NCBI RefSeq assembly: GCF_002001175.1
Contig: NZ_MUNT01000001.1
Span: 806,001 to 870,000 of the forward strand
Source of the DNA: Rhodanobacter sp. C03
GTDB taxonomy: Bacteria; Pseudomonadota; Gammaproteobacteria; Xanthomonadales; Rhodanobacteraceae
Length of the DNA stretch: 64,000 bases
Reading direction: 5' to 3'
The stretch's first letter is position 1. Each line of letters begins with the position of its first letter. Positions 28,872 to 37,290 of this stretch are shown here, in pieces. The translations under genes and the position numbers were made by a program. A model generated the notes under the pieces. That model had not been told where the DNA came from, did no database searches, and saw only the letters and a list, made by a program, of their open reading frames with translations.

Positions 28872-29390
28872 ATGGAAGCGAATCCATATGCCGCGCCAGC
28901 GGCCGTGGTCGACGATGCGGCCGCATGGGATGCGTATGATCTGGAAAACCGCAAGACCGGGCGTGGCAAACGCCTTGGCGCTGCATTGCTGGATCTCCTG
29001 GTCAATCTGATCTGGCTACTCCCGATCATCTGGGGCGCCACCATGGCAGGTGACGTCAAGCACGGGCTGAAGCCGGCCGCGCCGATGGTGGGCGTGATGC
29101 TGCTGGGTCTGGCTCTGCTGATCGGCATCTTCGTCGTCAACTGCATCTTGATTCATCGCAGCGGCCAGACCATCGGCAAGCGTGCACTGGATATCGCCAT
29201 CGTGCGTACCGATGGCAATCGCGTCGGCTTGGTTCGCTACATCTTCCTGCGGGTCGTTCCGATCATCCTGATCGGCATCATTCCCGTGGTCGGCAGGCTG
29301 ATCAATCTGGTCGATCCGCTGCTGATCTTCGGCAAGGAACGACGCTGCCTGCATGACCTGATCGCCGACACCATCGTCGTCGACGTTTGA
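28872..29390 (+). CDS. RDD family membrane protein
   Basis: 172-residue membrane protein. After a cytosolic segment (about 1-35; MEANPYAAP) the RDD-type Arg (GKRLGAALLDLLVNLIWLLP) opens the first helix; further helices lie near 70-90 and 130-150. GQTIGKRALDIAIVRTDG is the conserved loop of the family. RDD proteins are poorly characterised; some are Na+(Li+)/H+ antiporters. GGGGGA precedes the GTG/ATG pair at 28869/28872. It is the first gene of a seven-gene operon; its stop overlaps the next start by one base (TGATG). Confidence 0.9.
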   Translation: MEANPYAAPAAVVDDAAAWDAYDLENRKTGRGKRLGAALLDLLVNLIWLLPIIWGATMAGDVKHGLKPAAPMVGVMLLGLALLIGIFVVNCILIHRSGQTIGKRALDIAIVRTDGNRVGLVRYIFLRVVPIILIGIIPVVGRLINLVDPLLIFGKERRCLHDLIADTIVVDV

Positions 29391-30070
29391 TGCTCGACAC
29401 GGTACGCGAGATAGAAACTCCCGAAGGGATCAGCCTGCGTCTGCGCGCGGCCGGTGCGCTGCCGCGCGCGCAGGCATGGATGCTCGATGCGTTGCTGCGC
29501 ATGGGGGTGTTCATGCTGGCGATGATTCCGTTGGGGCTGCTCGGCGTCGGTGGCAACGGGCTGGCCATGCTGTTGCTGTTCGCCCTGATGTGGGCCTACT
29601 CGGTGGCGTGCGAGGTTTGGCTGGACGGCCAGACGCTGGGCAAGCGCGCGCTCGGTTTGCGCGTGGTGAATGCCGATGGCACGCCGGTGACGTGGGTGCC
29701 GTCGGTGGTGCGCAACCTGTTGCGCGTGGTCGATGTGTTGCCGGGCGTGTACGGCGTCGGCCTGGTCTGTACGCTGATCGATCCGCATGCGCGCCGGCTC
29801 GGCGATATCGTGGCCGGCACGATGGTGGTGCACGCGGTCGAGCTGCCGGCCGGTACGCAGGTGCCGACTGTCGCGGCCATACCGCCACCGGTGGTGCTGG
29901 CAGCGGACGAGCAGGCCGCGCTGGTGGAGTTTGCCGAACGCTCTGGCCAACTCACTCTGCAGCGGCAGGAGGAACTGGCCAATCTGCTGCTGCCGCTGAC
30001 CGGGCGTCGCGACACCGCCGCGGTGTCGCAGCTGATCGCTCACGCCAACTGGCTGCTGGGACGCGCATGA
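29390..30070 (+). CDS. RDD family membrane protein
   Basis: 226-residue second RDD protein. The RDD Arg/Asp pattern is at LPRAQAWMLDALLRMGVFML, and WLDGQTLGKRALGLRVVNADG mirrors the loop of its neighbour; RRLGDIVAGTMVV follows. The last 60 residues form an extra soluble helical tail (ADEQAALVEFAERSGQLTLQ) that the first copy lacks. In operons of this kind the RDD gene usually precedes the SpoIIM-like gene, as here. Starts at the ATG overlapping the previous stop and overlaps the SpoIIM-like gene by four bases. Confidence 0.9.
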   Translation: MLDTVREIETPEGISLRLRAAGALPRAQAWMLDALLRMGVFMLAMIPLGLLGVGGNGLAMLLLFALMWAYSVACEVWLDGQTLGKRALGLRVVNADGTPVTWVPSVVRNLLRVVDVLPGVYGVGLVCTLIDPHARRLGDIVAGTMVVHAVELPAGTQVPTVAAIPPPVVLAADEQAALVEFAERSGQLTLQRQEELANLLLPLTGRRDTAAVSQLIAHANWLLGRA

Positions 30071-31044
30071 AGCAGGAGCGCTTCGTCGCCATGCACGGTT
30101 GCGAGTGGGACGACTTGCAGTCCTGGTTTAGTGCGCTCGATCGGCAGCCGCAGCGCACCATGCGGCAGGAACATACGCTGGATTTTCCGCAGTCGTACCG
30201 GCGCCTGTGCCATCAGCTGGCACTAGCGCGTGGACGCGGCTACAGCCGCGAGGTCACCGATAGGCTGCAACGTCTGGTGCAGCAGGGACATCGCGTGCTG
30301 TACCGGCCGCCGGCGCCACGCTGGCATCGGGTGGCGATGTTCCTGCTCGCCGGTTTCCCGCGACTGGTGCGGTCGCAGTGGCGCTGCATGACCGCGGCGG
30401 CACTGCTGTTCTATCTGCCGGCGCTGGTGACGCTGGTGCTGCTGCAACTGCGACCCGAGCTGGCGCATACGGTATTCAGCAGCGCACAGCTGGCGCAGTT
30501 CGAAAAGATGTACGACCCGGGTAATCCCCACATCGGCCGCAGCAGCGGCACCGACCTGCAGATGTTCGGCTACTACGTGATGAACAACGTCAGCATCGCG
30601 TTCCGCACCTTTGCCTCGGGGCTGTTCTTCGGCGTCGGTGCGATCTATGTGCTGGCCGCCAACGGCGTGCTGATCGGCGGCGTGGCCGGGCACCTCGACG
30701 CGATCGGCTATGGCGGACCGTTCTGGCGCTTCGTGGTGGGGCATTCGGCGTTCGAGCTGAGCGCGCTGGTGATTGCCGGCGGCGCCGGGCTGCAGCTGGG
30801 CCTCACCCTGCTGATGCCGGGTCGGCAACGACGCGGGCCGGCGCTGGTCGCCGCCGGCTGGGTCGGTGCGCAGCTGGCGCTGGGCGCGTTCGCGATGCTG
30901 CTGGCCGCGGCCTTCATCGAGGCGTACTGGTCGTCGATCGCCGCGTTGCCGAACGGCGTGAAATTCGGCAGCGGCGCGCTGCTGTGGTTGCTGGTGCTGG
31001 GCTGGTTGTGGCGTGGTGGCCGGGAGCGCAGCGATGGAGCTTGA
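30067..31044 (+). CDS. Stage II sporulation protein M-like membrane protein
   Basis: 325 residues, multi-pass inner-membrane protein of the SpoIIM family. A cytosolic N-terminal part (1-95) is followed by about five transmembrane helices. The conserved NNVSIAFRTFASGLFFGVGAIYVLAANGVLIG block and the VGHSAFELSALVIAGGAGLQLG block identify the family. The organism does not sporulate; in Gram-negatives these genes occur in MoxR/DUF58 operons and are thought to have a transport or envelope-remodelling role. The ATG overlaps the upstream stop; the end overlaps the DUF4129 gene by 11 bases. Confidence 0.92.
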   Translation: MKQERFVAMHGCEWDDLQSWFSALDRQPQRTMRQEHTLDFPQSYRRLCHQLALARGRGYSREVTDRLQRLVQQGHRVLYRPPAPRWHRVAMFLLAGFPRLVRSQWRCMTAAALLFYLPALVTLVLLQLRPELAHTVFSSAQLAQFEKMYDPGNPHIGRSSGTDLQMFGYYVMNNVSIAFRTFASGLFFGVGAIYVLAANGVLIGGVAGHLDAIGYGGPFWRFVVGHSAFELSALVIAGGAGLQLGLTLLMPGRQRRGPALVAAGWVGAQLALGAFAMLLAAAFIEAYWSSIAALPNGVKFGSGALLWLLVLGWLWRGGRERSDGA

Positions 31045-32563
31045 GCGGATCAGCGTGGTGCTGCGGCCGCGTGCGCCGCGCGAGGCGCTGGATCTGGGCG
31101 CCACGATGCTGCGTGCGAATGCGCGCGCCGTGTGGTCGGCATGGTTTGCGTTCACCTTGCCGGTATTCGTGACCTGCAATGCACTCGGTGTTGCATTGGG
31201 TCTGCCGTGGCTGGGGCTGGTATTGATGTGGTGGCTGAAGCCGCTGTTCGACCGGCTGCCGCTGTACGTGTTGTCGCGCGCGGTGTTCGATCGTGCGCCA
31301 GGCTGGCGCGAGACCCTGCGTGGCCAGGGTCAGTGGCCGTGGGGCAGCACGTGGGCGGCGTTGAGCTGGTTGCGGATCGACAGCAACCGTTCGCTGCGCC
31401 TGCCACTGGAATTGCTCGAAGGGCTGCCACGCAGACAGCGGGCGGCGCGCTGGAGCGTGTTGCGCAGGCGCATCGTGACGGATGCCAGCCTGCTCACTTA
31501 CGGCTGCCTGCAATTCGAACTGGTGCTGTTCCTCAGTGTATGGCTGCTGGCCATGCTGTTGATTCCACGCGAATGGCTGCCGGATTCGTTGCGTGACTTC
31601 TTCCGCGTCGACGTGCACGCGGCATCGACGATCTGGATGCTGCTGACTTCGTTGGTGGCCTATCTGGCGATGAGCGTGATCGAGCCGCTGTACGTGGCGT
31701 GCGGATTTGCGTTGTACCTCAACCGGCGCACGCAACTGGAAGCGTGGGATATCGACCTGGCGTTCCGTCGCCTGCGCCAGCGGCTGCAGGCGAGTGGCAA
31801 GACCCTGGCCGTGCTGCTGGCCTGCGCTTGTTGCTGGCCGCTGTCCAGCCATGCGGCGAGTAGCTCGCACGGTTCGCGAGTGGCGCCGCCGACTTCGCTG
31901 GAACAGGTATTCAAGCAACCCGTAGACGGCGCCGACCAGCAACGCTTCGCGGCTGCGGCTACCGAGGTCTATCGTGACCCGCGTTTCGGCGGCGAGCACA
32001 AGGCGCGCGAGTGGGTGTTCAAGTACGCGTCCACGCCACAGCCCGTACGCACGCCGATGCAGCCGTTGTTTCCGGGGTTCGCTGCGCTGGTGGCTATGAT
32101 CCTGAAGCTGGGTCTGTGGCTGCTGCTGGCGGTCGTGGTCGGTGCATTGCTGCGATTCGTCTGGCGCTGGCAGCGTACGCGCGTCGTCGTCGATGCGGCG
32201 CCTGTCACCCCCGCGCCGACATGGCGAGCGCAGGTAATGGCCGATACGCCGCTGCCGAGCGATCTGGCCGGCGCGATCCGCACGTTGTGGGGCGCACAGC
32301 AGCAGCGCGAGGCACTCGCCCTGCTGTATCGCGGTTGCGTGGAACAGACCGCGCGATTGCTGCAACTGCCAGCGTCGATCGATGCGACCGAGGCAGACTG
32401 GTTGCGCCAGGCCGCGGCGATGGCCGACCCGGCGCGTGCCCAGCGCGTTATCGCGATCGTGCGCACCTGGCAATTCGCCGCCTATGCCGGACGCTACCCG
32501 GATGACGTCGTCGTCGAGAGCCTGCTGGTTGGCTGGCCGGCGCAGGCGGGAGCGCCGGCATGA
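31034..32563 (+). CDS. DUF4129-domain membrane protein
   Basis: 509 residues. The N-terminal half has four or so membrane helices (for example near 33-60 and 165-190); a further helix at 265-285 ends in SSHAASS and is followed by a periplasmic segment, then one helix (about 355-380) and a C-terminal cytosolic DUF4129 domain (about 405-505; AIRTLWGAQQQREALALLYRG, VVESLLVGW). Chosen start MELERISVVLR lies inside the end of the SpoIIM-like gene. DUF4129 proteins regularly accompany MoxR and DUF58 genes; biochemical function unknown. Its stop overlaps the next gene by four bases. Confidence 0.85.
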   Translation: MELERISVVLRPRAPREALDLGATMLRANARAVWSAWFAFTLPVFVTCNALGVALGLPWLGLVLMWWLKPLFDRLPLYVLSRAVFDRAPGWRETLRGQGQWPWGSTWAALSWLRIDSNRSLRLPLELLEGLPRRQRAARWSVLRRRIVTDASLLTYGCLQFELVLFLSVWLLAMLLIPREWLPDSLRDFFRVDVHAASTIWMLLTSLVAYLAMSVIEPLYVACGFALYLNRRTQLEAWDIDLAFRRLRQRLQASGKTLAVLLACACCWPLSSHAASSSHGSRVAPPTSLEQVFKQPVDGADQQRFAAAATEVYRDPRFGGEHKAREWVFKYASTPQPVRTPMQPLFPGFAALVAMILKLGLWLLLAVVVGALLRFVWRWQRTRVVVDAAPVTPAPTWRAQVMADTPLPSDLAGAIRTLWGAQQQREALALLYRGCVEQTARLLQLPASIDATEADWLRQAAAMADPARAQRVIAIVRTWQFAAYAGRYPDDVVVESLLVGWPAQAGAPA

Positions 32564-33687
32564 ACCGGAACACGATCCTGGTGAGCCTGCTGGCGCTGGG
32601 CGTGGGGTTGCTCCTGGCTGGCGCGTTCTTCGCCACGTTCGAACGCAAGGACGTCACGCAGCGAGTGCCTGCGCATGGCGAGGCAAGTTTCAACCGTTTC
32701 TTTGCGCTCGATCAGTCGCTGCGCCGACTGGATTTCACGGTGGCCTCGCTGACCTCGCTGGATCCGCGGCAGATGCCGCTGCGGCCTGGCGACACCCTGG
32801 TGCTGGGCGATGACATCAGTCGCATCGATGTCGACGATGCCCGGCGAATCGTGGCGTGGGTGCGCAACGGCGGCCACCTGCTGCTGTCGCCGGGCTCGCC
32901 CGCGAGTGCCGTGCACACGCCACTGTTCGAGGCGCTGAACCTGCTCGATGCGCGCCCGGCGGAATTTGCCTGCAGTGCGATCCGCGCGAGCGGTGCTGCC
33001 GGGGACAAGGCGAATGACGAAGTGCAGTTGTGTGGCCAGCGCTTCCGGCTGAATCCGGTTGCCGGCGCGGCCGTCGATGCGGCGATCGGCAACCTGCAGG
33101 ATGGTTACCTGTTTGCCCGCACGAAGCTGGACGCCGGTTCGATCAGCCTGCTGGTCGACATGGACGTGATCTCGCGCGAGCAATTGCGCAGCAGCGCGGC
33201 GCAGCAGTTTGCCTGGCGCCTGCTGGCGCCGAATCTCGGGCAGGGCGAGATCTATCTGGTCTACGCACTGGATGGCATGTCGTTCCTGAAACTGCTGCTG
33301 CTCAAAGGCTGGCCGGCACTGCTGGCGCTGAGCCTGCTGCTGGCCGCCTGGATGGCCATGCGCAGCGAGCGGTTCGGCCCGCTGATGCCGGCACCCGCAT
33401 TGCATCGTCGCGCCCTGCTTGAACATGTGCAGGCGGCCGGCGAATTCATCTACCGCCGCGACAGCGGACGCAGCCTGCACAACCTGGCCTGCCAGGCCGT
33501 GCTGACCCGCCTGCGTCGCCGCGATCCGGCCTGCGTCATGCTCAACGGCGATGCCCTGTATGCGCGCCTCGCGCAGCGCAGCCAGCTGGCTCCCGAGCAG
33601 ATCGCGCAGGCCTTCCAGTCACCCGCGAACGCGCAGGCGTTTCGCGCATGCATCACCACCCTGGCGCGACTCAGGAGCCGCCCATGA
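32560..33687 (+). CDS. DUF4350-domain membrane protein
   Basis: 375 residues with one N-terminal helix (about 5-25), a large soluble, presumably periplasmic domain of ABC-auxiliary/GldG-like fold (DUF4350: HGEASFNRFFALDQSLRRL, TLVLGDDISRIDVDDARRIV, GGHLLLSPG), and a second helix near 245-268. The C-terminal 100 residues are cytosolic and helical. Start and stop both overlap neighbours by four bases (ATGA), implying coupled translation inside the operon. It probably forms a complex with the DUF4129 and DUF58 proteins; this is inferred from gene order. Confidence 0.85.
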   Translation: MNRNTILVSLLALGVGLLLAGAFFATFERKDVTQRVPAHGEASFNRFFALDQSLRRLDFTVASLTSLDPRQMPLRPGDTLVLGDDISRIDVDDARRIVAWVRNGGHLLLSPGSPASAVHTPLFEALNLLDARPAEFACSAIRASGAAGDKANDEVQLCGQRFRLNPVAGAAVDAAIGNLQDGYLFARTKLDAGSISLLVDMDVISREQLRSSAAQQFAWRLLAPNLGQGEIYLVYALDGMSFLKLLLLKGWPALLALSLLLAAWMAMRSERFGPLMPAPALHRRALLEHVQAAGEFIYRRDSGRSLHNLACQAVLTRLRRRDPACVMLNGDALYARLAQRSQLAPEQIAQAFQSPANAQAFRACITTLARLRSRP

Positions 33688-34691
33688 CGATCGAAACACT
33701 TACTGCCGCGCCGGCCACGCCGCCGGTGACGCTCTCGCTGGCCGAACTCGGCGCGCATGCGCGCGCTCTGCGCGAGCAGGTCGCACGGGCCTTCATCGGC
33801 CAGACCGAAGTATTCGACCAGGTGTTGCTGGCGCTGCTGGCGGCTGGCCATGTGCTGATCGAGGGCGTGCCCGGCCTGGGCAAGACCTTGCTGGTACGTG
33901 CCTTGGCCGCGTCAGTCAGCTGCACCTTCGGTCGTGTGCAGTTCACTCCGGACCTGATGCCGGCGGACGTCACCGGTCATGCGATCTACGATCCCAAGAG
34001 CGAGCGCTTCCAGGTCCGTCGTGGCCCGGTGTTCGCGAACCTGCTGCTGGCCGACGAGATCAACCGTGCGCCGGCCAAGACGCAGGCGGCGTTGCTGGAA
34101 TCGATGCAGGAAGGCCAGGTCACCATCGAGGGTCGCCGCTTTCCGTTGCCGGCGCCGTTCATGGTGGTGGCCACGCAAAACCCGATCGAGCAGGAGGGCA
34201 CTTATCCGTTGCCCGAGGCGCAGCTCGACCGCTTCCTGATCAAGGTGGTGATCGGCTATCCCACGCTGGAGGATGAGCGCCGCATAGTCGCCGGCGTGGT
34301 CAACGGCAAGGTGGCCGCTGACCTCGATGTCTCGCGGGTGCAGCCAGTGATGGGCCAGCCGGAACTGCTGGCCTTGCAGCAGGGCGTCGCGGCGATCCGC
34401 ATGGATGCCGCAGTGACCGACTACGCCGTACGCATCGTGCGCGCAACGCGCGAATGGCCGGGTGTGATCGGCGGCGCCGGCCCGCGCGGTGGACTGGCGC
34501 TGGCGCGATTGGCGCGCGCACAGGCCGTACTCGACGAGCGTGATTTCGTCACCCCGGACGATGTGCGTGCGGTGGCGTTGCCGGCGTTGCGGCATCGCCT
34601 GTTGCTGGCACCGGAGGCGCTGATCGAGCGGCAGCGTGCCGATGACGTGCTTGCTGCGTTGCTGCACAAGGTGCCTGCACCTCGCCAATGA
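33684..34691 (+). CDS. MoxR-family AAA+ ATPase
   Basis: 335-residue AAA+ ATPase of the MoxR family, a chaperone-like group that assists maturation of metal or extracytoplasmic complexes together with VWA or DUF58 partners. Walker A is GVPGLGKT at residues 61-68, Walker B LLLADE near 120-125, sensor 1 in ATQNPIEQEGTYPLPEAQLDRF (about 163-184), a MoxR hallmark. No signal peptide; cytoplasmic. The ATG at 33684 overlaps the DUF4350 stop and its own stop overlaps the DUF58 start. Confidence 0.95.
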   Translation: MTIETLTAAPATPPVTLSLAELGAHARALREQVARAFIGQTEVFDQVLLALLAAGHVLIEGVPGLGKTLLVRALAASVSCTFGRVQFTPDLMPADVTGHAIYDPKSERFQVRRGPVFANLLLADEINRAPAKTQAALLESMQEGQVTIEGRRFPLPAPFMVVATQNPIEQEGTYPLPEAQLDRFLIKVVIGYPTLEDERRIVAGVVNGKVAADLDVSRVQPVMGQPELLALQQGVAAIRMDAAVTDYAVRIVRATREWPGVIGGAGPRGGLALARLARAQAVLDERDFVTPDDVRAVALPALRHRLLLAPEALIERQRADDVLAALLHKVPAPRQ

Positions 34692-35998
34692 TGCGGCCCG
34701 CACCGCTCCTGTTGTGGCTGCTGGCCAGCTGGACCGCACTTGGTGTGCTGGCCAGTCTGGGCTGGCTGCCGTTGCCGACATGGCTGGCCTGCGGCCTCGT
34801 CATCGCGCTGCTGGCGTTGCTCGATGGCTGGCGTCTGCGCCGGATGCCTTCGCCGCAATTGCAGCGCGAAGTGGCGCCGGTGATGCCGCTCGGTCCCGAG
34901 GCGCGTGTGGGCCTGCGCCTGCGCGCCATCGCGACGCGTGCGCAGCGCTTGCGCCTGCACGACCTGCATCCAGGTGGCTGGGCAGTGCGCGGGATGCCAC
35001 GCACGTTGTCGCTGCAGCCCGGCAACGAATTGCTGCTCGATTACGCGGTCACCCCGGATGCCCGCGGCCAGTTCAGCTTCGAGGGTTGCCACCTGCAACT
35101 GCGCTCGCCATGGCATTGCTGGACCTCGCGCCGGGTGATTGGCGCGACCTCGACGGTTAAGGTGTATCCGAATTTCGCGTCGCTGGCGGAGCTTGCCGGG
35201 CTCAGCGTGGAGCTGGCTTCGCGCAGCGTCGGCGCGCGGCTGCAGCGGCGTCGCGGCGAAGGCACCGAGTTCCAGGAGCTGCGCGATTACCGCGTTGGCG
35301 ACAGCCTGCGCAAGATCGACTGGAAGGCCACTGCGCGAAGCAACCGGCTGATCTCGCGTGAGTACCGCGACGAGCGCAACCAGCAGGTGGTGCTGATGCT
35401 TGACTGCGGTCGGCGCATGCTGGCGCAGGACGACCATCTGGCGCATTTCGACCACGTGCTGAATGCATCGCTGGCGCTGGCCAGCATCGCGCTGCGCCAG
35501 GGCGATGCGGTCGGCATGCTGGCCTGCACTGGCCAGCAGCAACGCTGGCTGCCGCCGCAGCAGGGCGGTGGCGGCATGGACATGCTGCTGGCCGCCGGTT
35601 ACGACCTGCAGGCGATGCCGCTGGCGACCGATTACCTCGCTGCGGCCAGCGCGTTGCAGGCACATCAGCAGCGACGCGCGCTGATCGTGCTGGTCACCAA
35701 CGTGCGCGACGAGGACGATGCGGAGCTGCGCGCGGCGGTGACGATGCTGGCACAGCGTCATCTGGTGATGCTGGTCAGCCTGCGCGAACTGGCGCTGGAC
35801 CGGGTCGCTGCCGAAGCCGGCGACAGCCTGGAAACCGGCATCCGCAGTGCGGCCGCGATGCACTACCTGAGCGAACGCGAGCGCGTGCATGAAGGCCTGC
35901 GCCGCGAGGGCGTGAACACGCTCGACGTCAGTTGCAGCGAGCTGTCGGGCGCGCTGATCGAGCGCTACCTCAGCATGAAGCGGGGCGGCCGGCTGTAG
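34688..35998 (+). CDS. DUF58-domain protein
   Basis: 436 residues. Two N-terminal membrane helices (about 5-25 and 30-48) precede a beta-rich domain and a DUF58 segment with the diagnostic GEGTEFQELRDYRVGDSLRKIDWKATARSNRLISREYRDERNQ region (around 195-235), followed by a VWA-like fold (VVLMLDCGRRML) in which the MIDAS DxSxS is degenerate (DCGRR). DUF58 proteins are the usual partners of MoxR ATPases. It is the last gene of the operon; a REP doublet starts 23 bases after its stop. Confidence 0.92.
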   Translation: MMRPAPLLLWLLASWTALGVLASLGWLPLPTWLACGLVIALLALLDGWRLRRMPSPQLQREVAPVMPLGPEARVGLRLRAIATRAQRLRLHDLHPGGWAVRGMPRTLSLQPGNELLLDYAVTPDARGQFSFEGCHLQLRSPWHCWTSRRVIGATSTVKVYPNFASLAELAGLSVELASRSVGARLQRRRGEGTEFQELRDYRVGDSLRKIDWKATARSNRLISREYRDERNQQVVLMLDCGRRMLAQDDHLAHFDHVLNASLALASIALRQGDAVGMLACTGQQQRWLPPQQGGGGMDMLLAAGYDLQAMPLATDYLAAASALQAHQQRRALIVLVTNVRDEDDAELRAAVTMLAQRHLVMLVSLRELALDRVAAEAGDSLETGIRSAAAMHYLSERERVHEGLRREGVNTLDVSCSELSGALIERYLSMKRGGRL

Positions 35999-36020
35999 CG
36001 ATCACGCAAGGATCGCTCAC

Positions 36021-36102
36021 CTGTAGGAGCGGCTTCAGCCGCGATGCTGTTGATCTTCTGCTTCGGCCATCCGAAAGCATCGCGGCTGAAGCCGCTCCTA
36101 CA
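36021..36102. repeat. REP doublet (inverted pair)
   Basis: Two facing REP units, GTAGGAGCGGCTTCAGCCGC plus GATGCT from 36023, and the exact inverted complement ending at 36101, separated by about 30 bases. It matches the pair at 19461-19577 except for the spacer and one base. It lies between the convergent DUF58 and Gre-like genes and may act as a transcription end or mRNA-stabilising structure. Confidence 0.9.
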
Positions 36103-36132
36103 GGTTCTGTCGTGGGTGAAAGGCTCAGGTCT

Positions 36133-36642
36133 TTACGCCTGGATCTCGCCGTCGTAGTCGATCGCGATGACCTCGATCGACAGATCGCCGGCCGGCCGTT
36201 TCCAGTTCACCTCATCGCCGACACGGGCGCCGAGCAGCGCCTGTGCCAGCGGCGACAGATAACTGACCCGGTGCTGTTCGGCGTCGGCCTCGTCTTCGCC
36301 GACGATGCAGTAACGTTGTGCCCCTTCGCTGCTGTCCACGCTGACGTTCGCGCCGAACGTGACGCGATCCTGTGGCTGCGATAGCAGGTCCACTTCGATC
36401 GCGCTGTCCACCCGCGCGTGGAGCCAGCGCAGTTCGCGTTCCAGTGGCGCCAGTTCGTTCTGCAGGGTCATCGTGTCGGTCGAGGCCTTCAACGCATCGC
36501 GTCGCGCGGTAGCTGCCTGCAGCCGTGCCTGCAGCTGCGCCAGACCGCGCGGAGTGACGTAGTTCGGGTGCGTGCTCAGCGGCAGGTCCGGCAACGCCGG
36601 TGCATCGCCGTCATCGGACTCCTTGGTGAAGGCTCGGCTCAT
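36133..36642 (-). CDS. GreA/GreB-family transcription factor, non-canonical
   Basis: 169 residues, built like a Gre factor: an N-terminal coiled coil (about 30-95, starting YVTPRGLAQLQARL) and a C-terminal FKBP-like domain (about 100-169; DRVTFGANVSV, YLSPLAQALLGARVGDEVNWKRP). The acidic tip motif of GreA/GreB (GDLSENAEY type) that triggers RNA cleavage in RNA polymerase is absent; the corresponding stretch reads STDTMTLQNELAPLE. A charged 28-residue leader precedes the coiled coil. Start at 36642 is set by GGGAGAA eight bases upstream. It may modulate RNA polymerase through the secondary channel without cleavage stimulation, as Gfh1-type proteins do; that is inference. Confidence 0.82.
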   Translation of the reverse strand: MSRAFTKESDDGDAPALPDLPLSTHPNYVTPRGLAQLQARLQAATARRDALKASTDTMTLQNELAPLERELRWLHARVDSAIEVDLLSQPQDRVTFGANVSVDSSEGAQRYCIVGEDEADAEQHRVSYLSPLAQALLGARVGDEVNWKRPAGDLSIEVIAIDYDGEIQA

Positions 36643-36750
36643 CGTGTTCTCCCGCGGCGATGCGCAATCAGGTCGCAGATGGGGTGGCAAGTGGCGATCA
36701 TCCCGCCGCCAGCCAGACGCTGCTGCGGCGGCCATGAAGGCGAAGTGAGG

Positions 36751-37290
36751 TCAGCGATCGGTTTTTCCAGCATCGCCTGGTGCGGCCGGTTTGCCGATCC
36801 AGCGGGCGGTGGCCAGTTGTTGATCGATGCTGCGGGCCAGCCGCTGGATGCCTGTACGCGCCGCATCGGCGGTGGCACCGGTGCAACCGTTGTAGAAGTT
36901 CACCGTCTTGCTGCCGGTCGTATCGACGACGGTGATCTTCACGCCGGCCTGGTCGCTCATCAGCACGACACAGCCGTCATCGCTGGAGACGTAGCTGTCG
37001 CGCATCGAGCGGAACCCGACTTGTTCCACCACGGCGAGAATATTCGCGAACTGCGTTGGGGTGGCATGACCGCGGGCGCTGCCGGTTTGCACATGGACGT
37101 GGCCCTCGAAGCTGACCTGACCGTCCGAGGTCACCGTCACGCTGTAAGCGGGGCAGTTGCCGAAACAGCTGCTGCGCTGCAGGGTGACGCTGGCGTTGCG
37201 GAGGGGCTGATCCGGTGCGGCTTCGACAGGCAGCGTGCATGTGCCAGACCACAGCACCGCACATACGATCATGCTGCGACTGGTGTACAT
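36751..37290 (-). CDS. DUF6438-domain secreted protein
   Basis: 179 residues with a signal peptide (MYTSRSMIVCAVLWSGTCTL, cleavage probably near VEA). The mature part carries the DUF6438 pattern: VTLQRSSCFGNCPAYSVTVTSDGQVSFEG, an RxxCxGxCPxY motif with paired cysteines, and later VDTTGSKTVNFYNGC. The family is common in Bacteroidetes and Xanthomonadales; function unknown. Its ATG overlaps the stop of the EF-G-like gene by one base (TGATG), so the two are translationally coupled, an unexpected pairing of a translation GTPase with an exported protein. Confidence 0.85.
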   Translation of the reverse strand: MYTSRSMIVCAVLWSGTCTLPVEAAPDQPLRNASVTLQRSSCFGNCPAYSVTVTSDGQVSFEGHVHVQTGSARGHATPTQFANILAVVEQVGFRSMRDSYVSSDDGCVVLMSDQAGVKITVVDTTGSKTVNFYNGCTGATADAARTGIQRLARSIDQQLATARWIGKPAAPGDAGKTDR

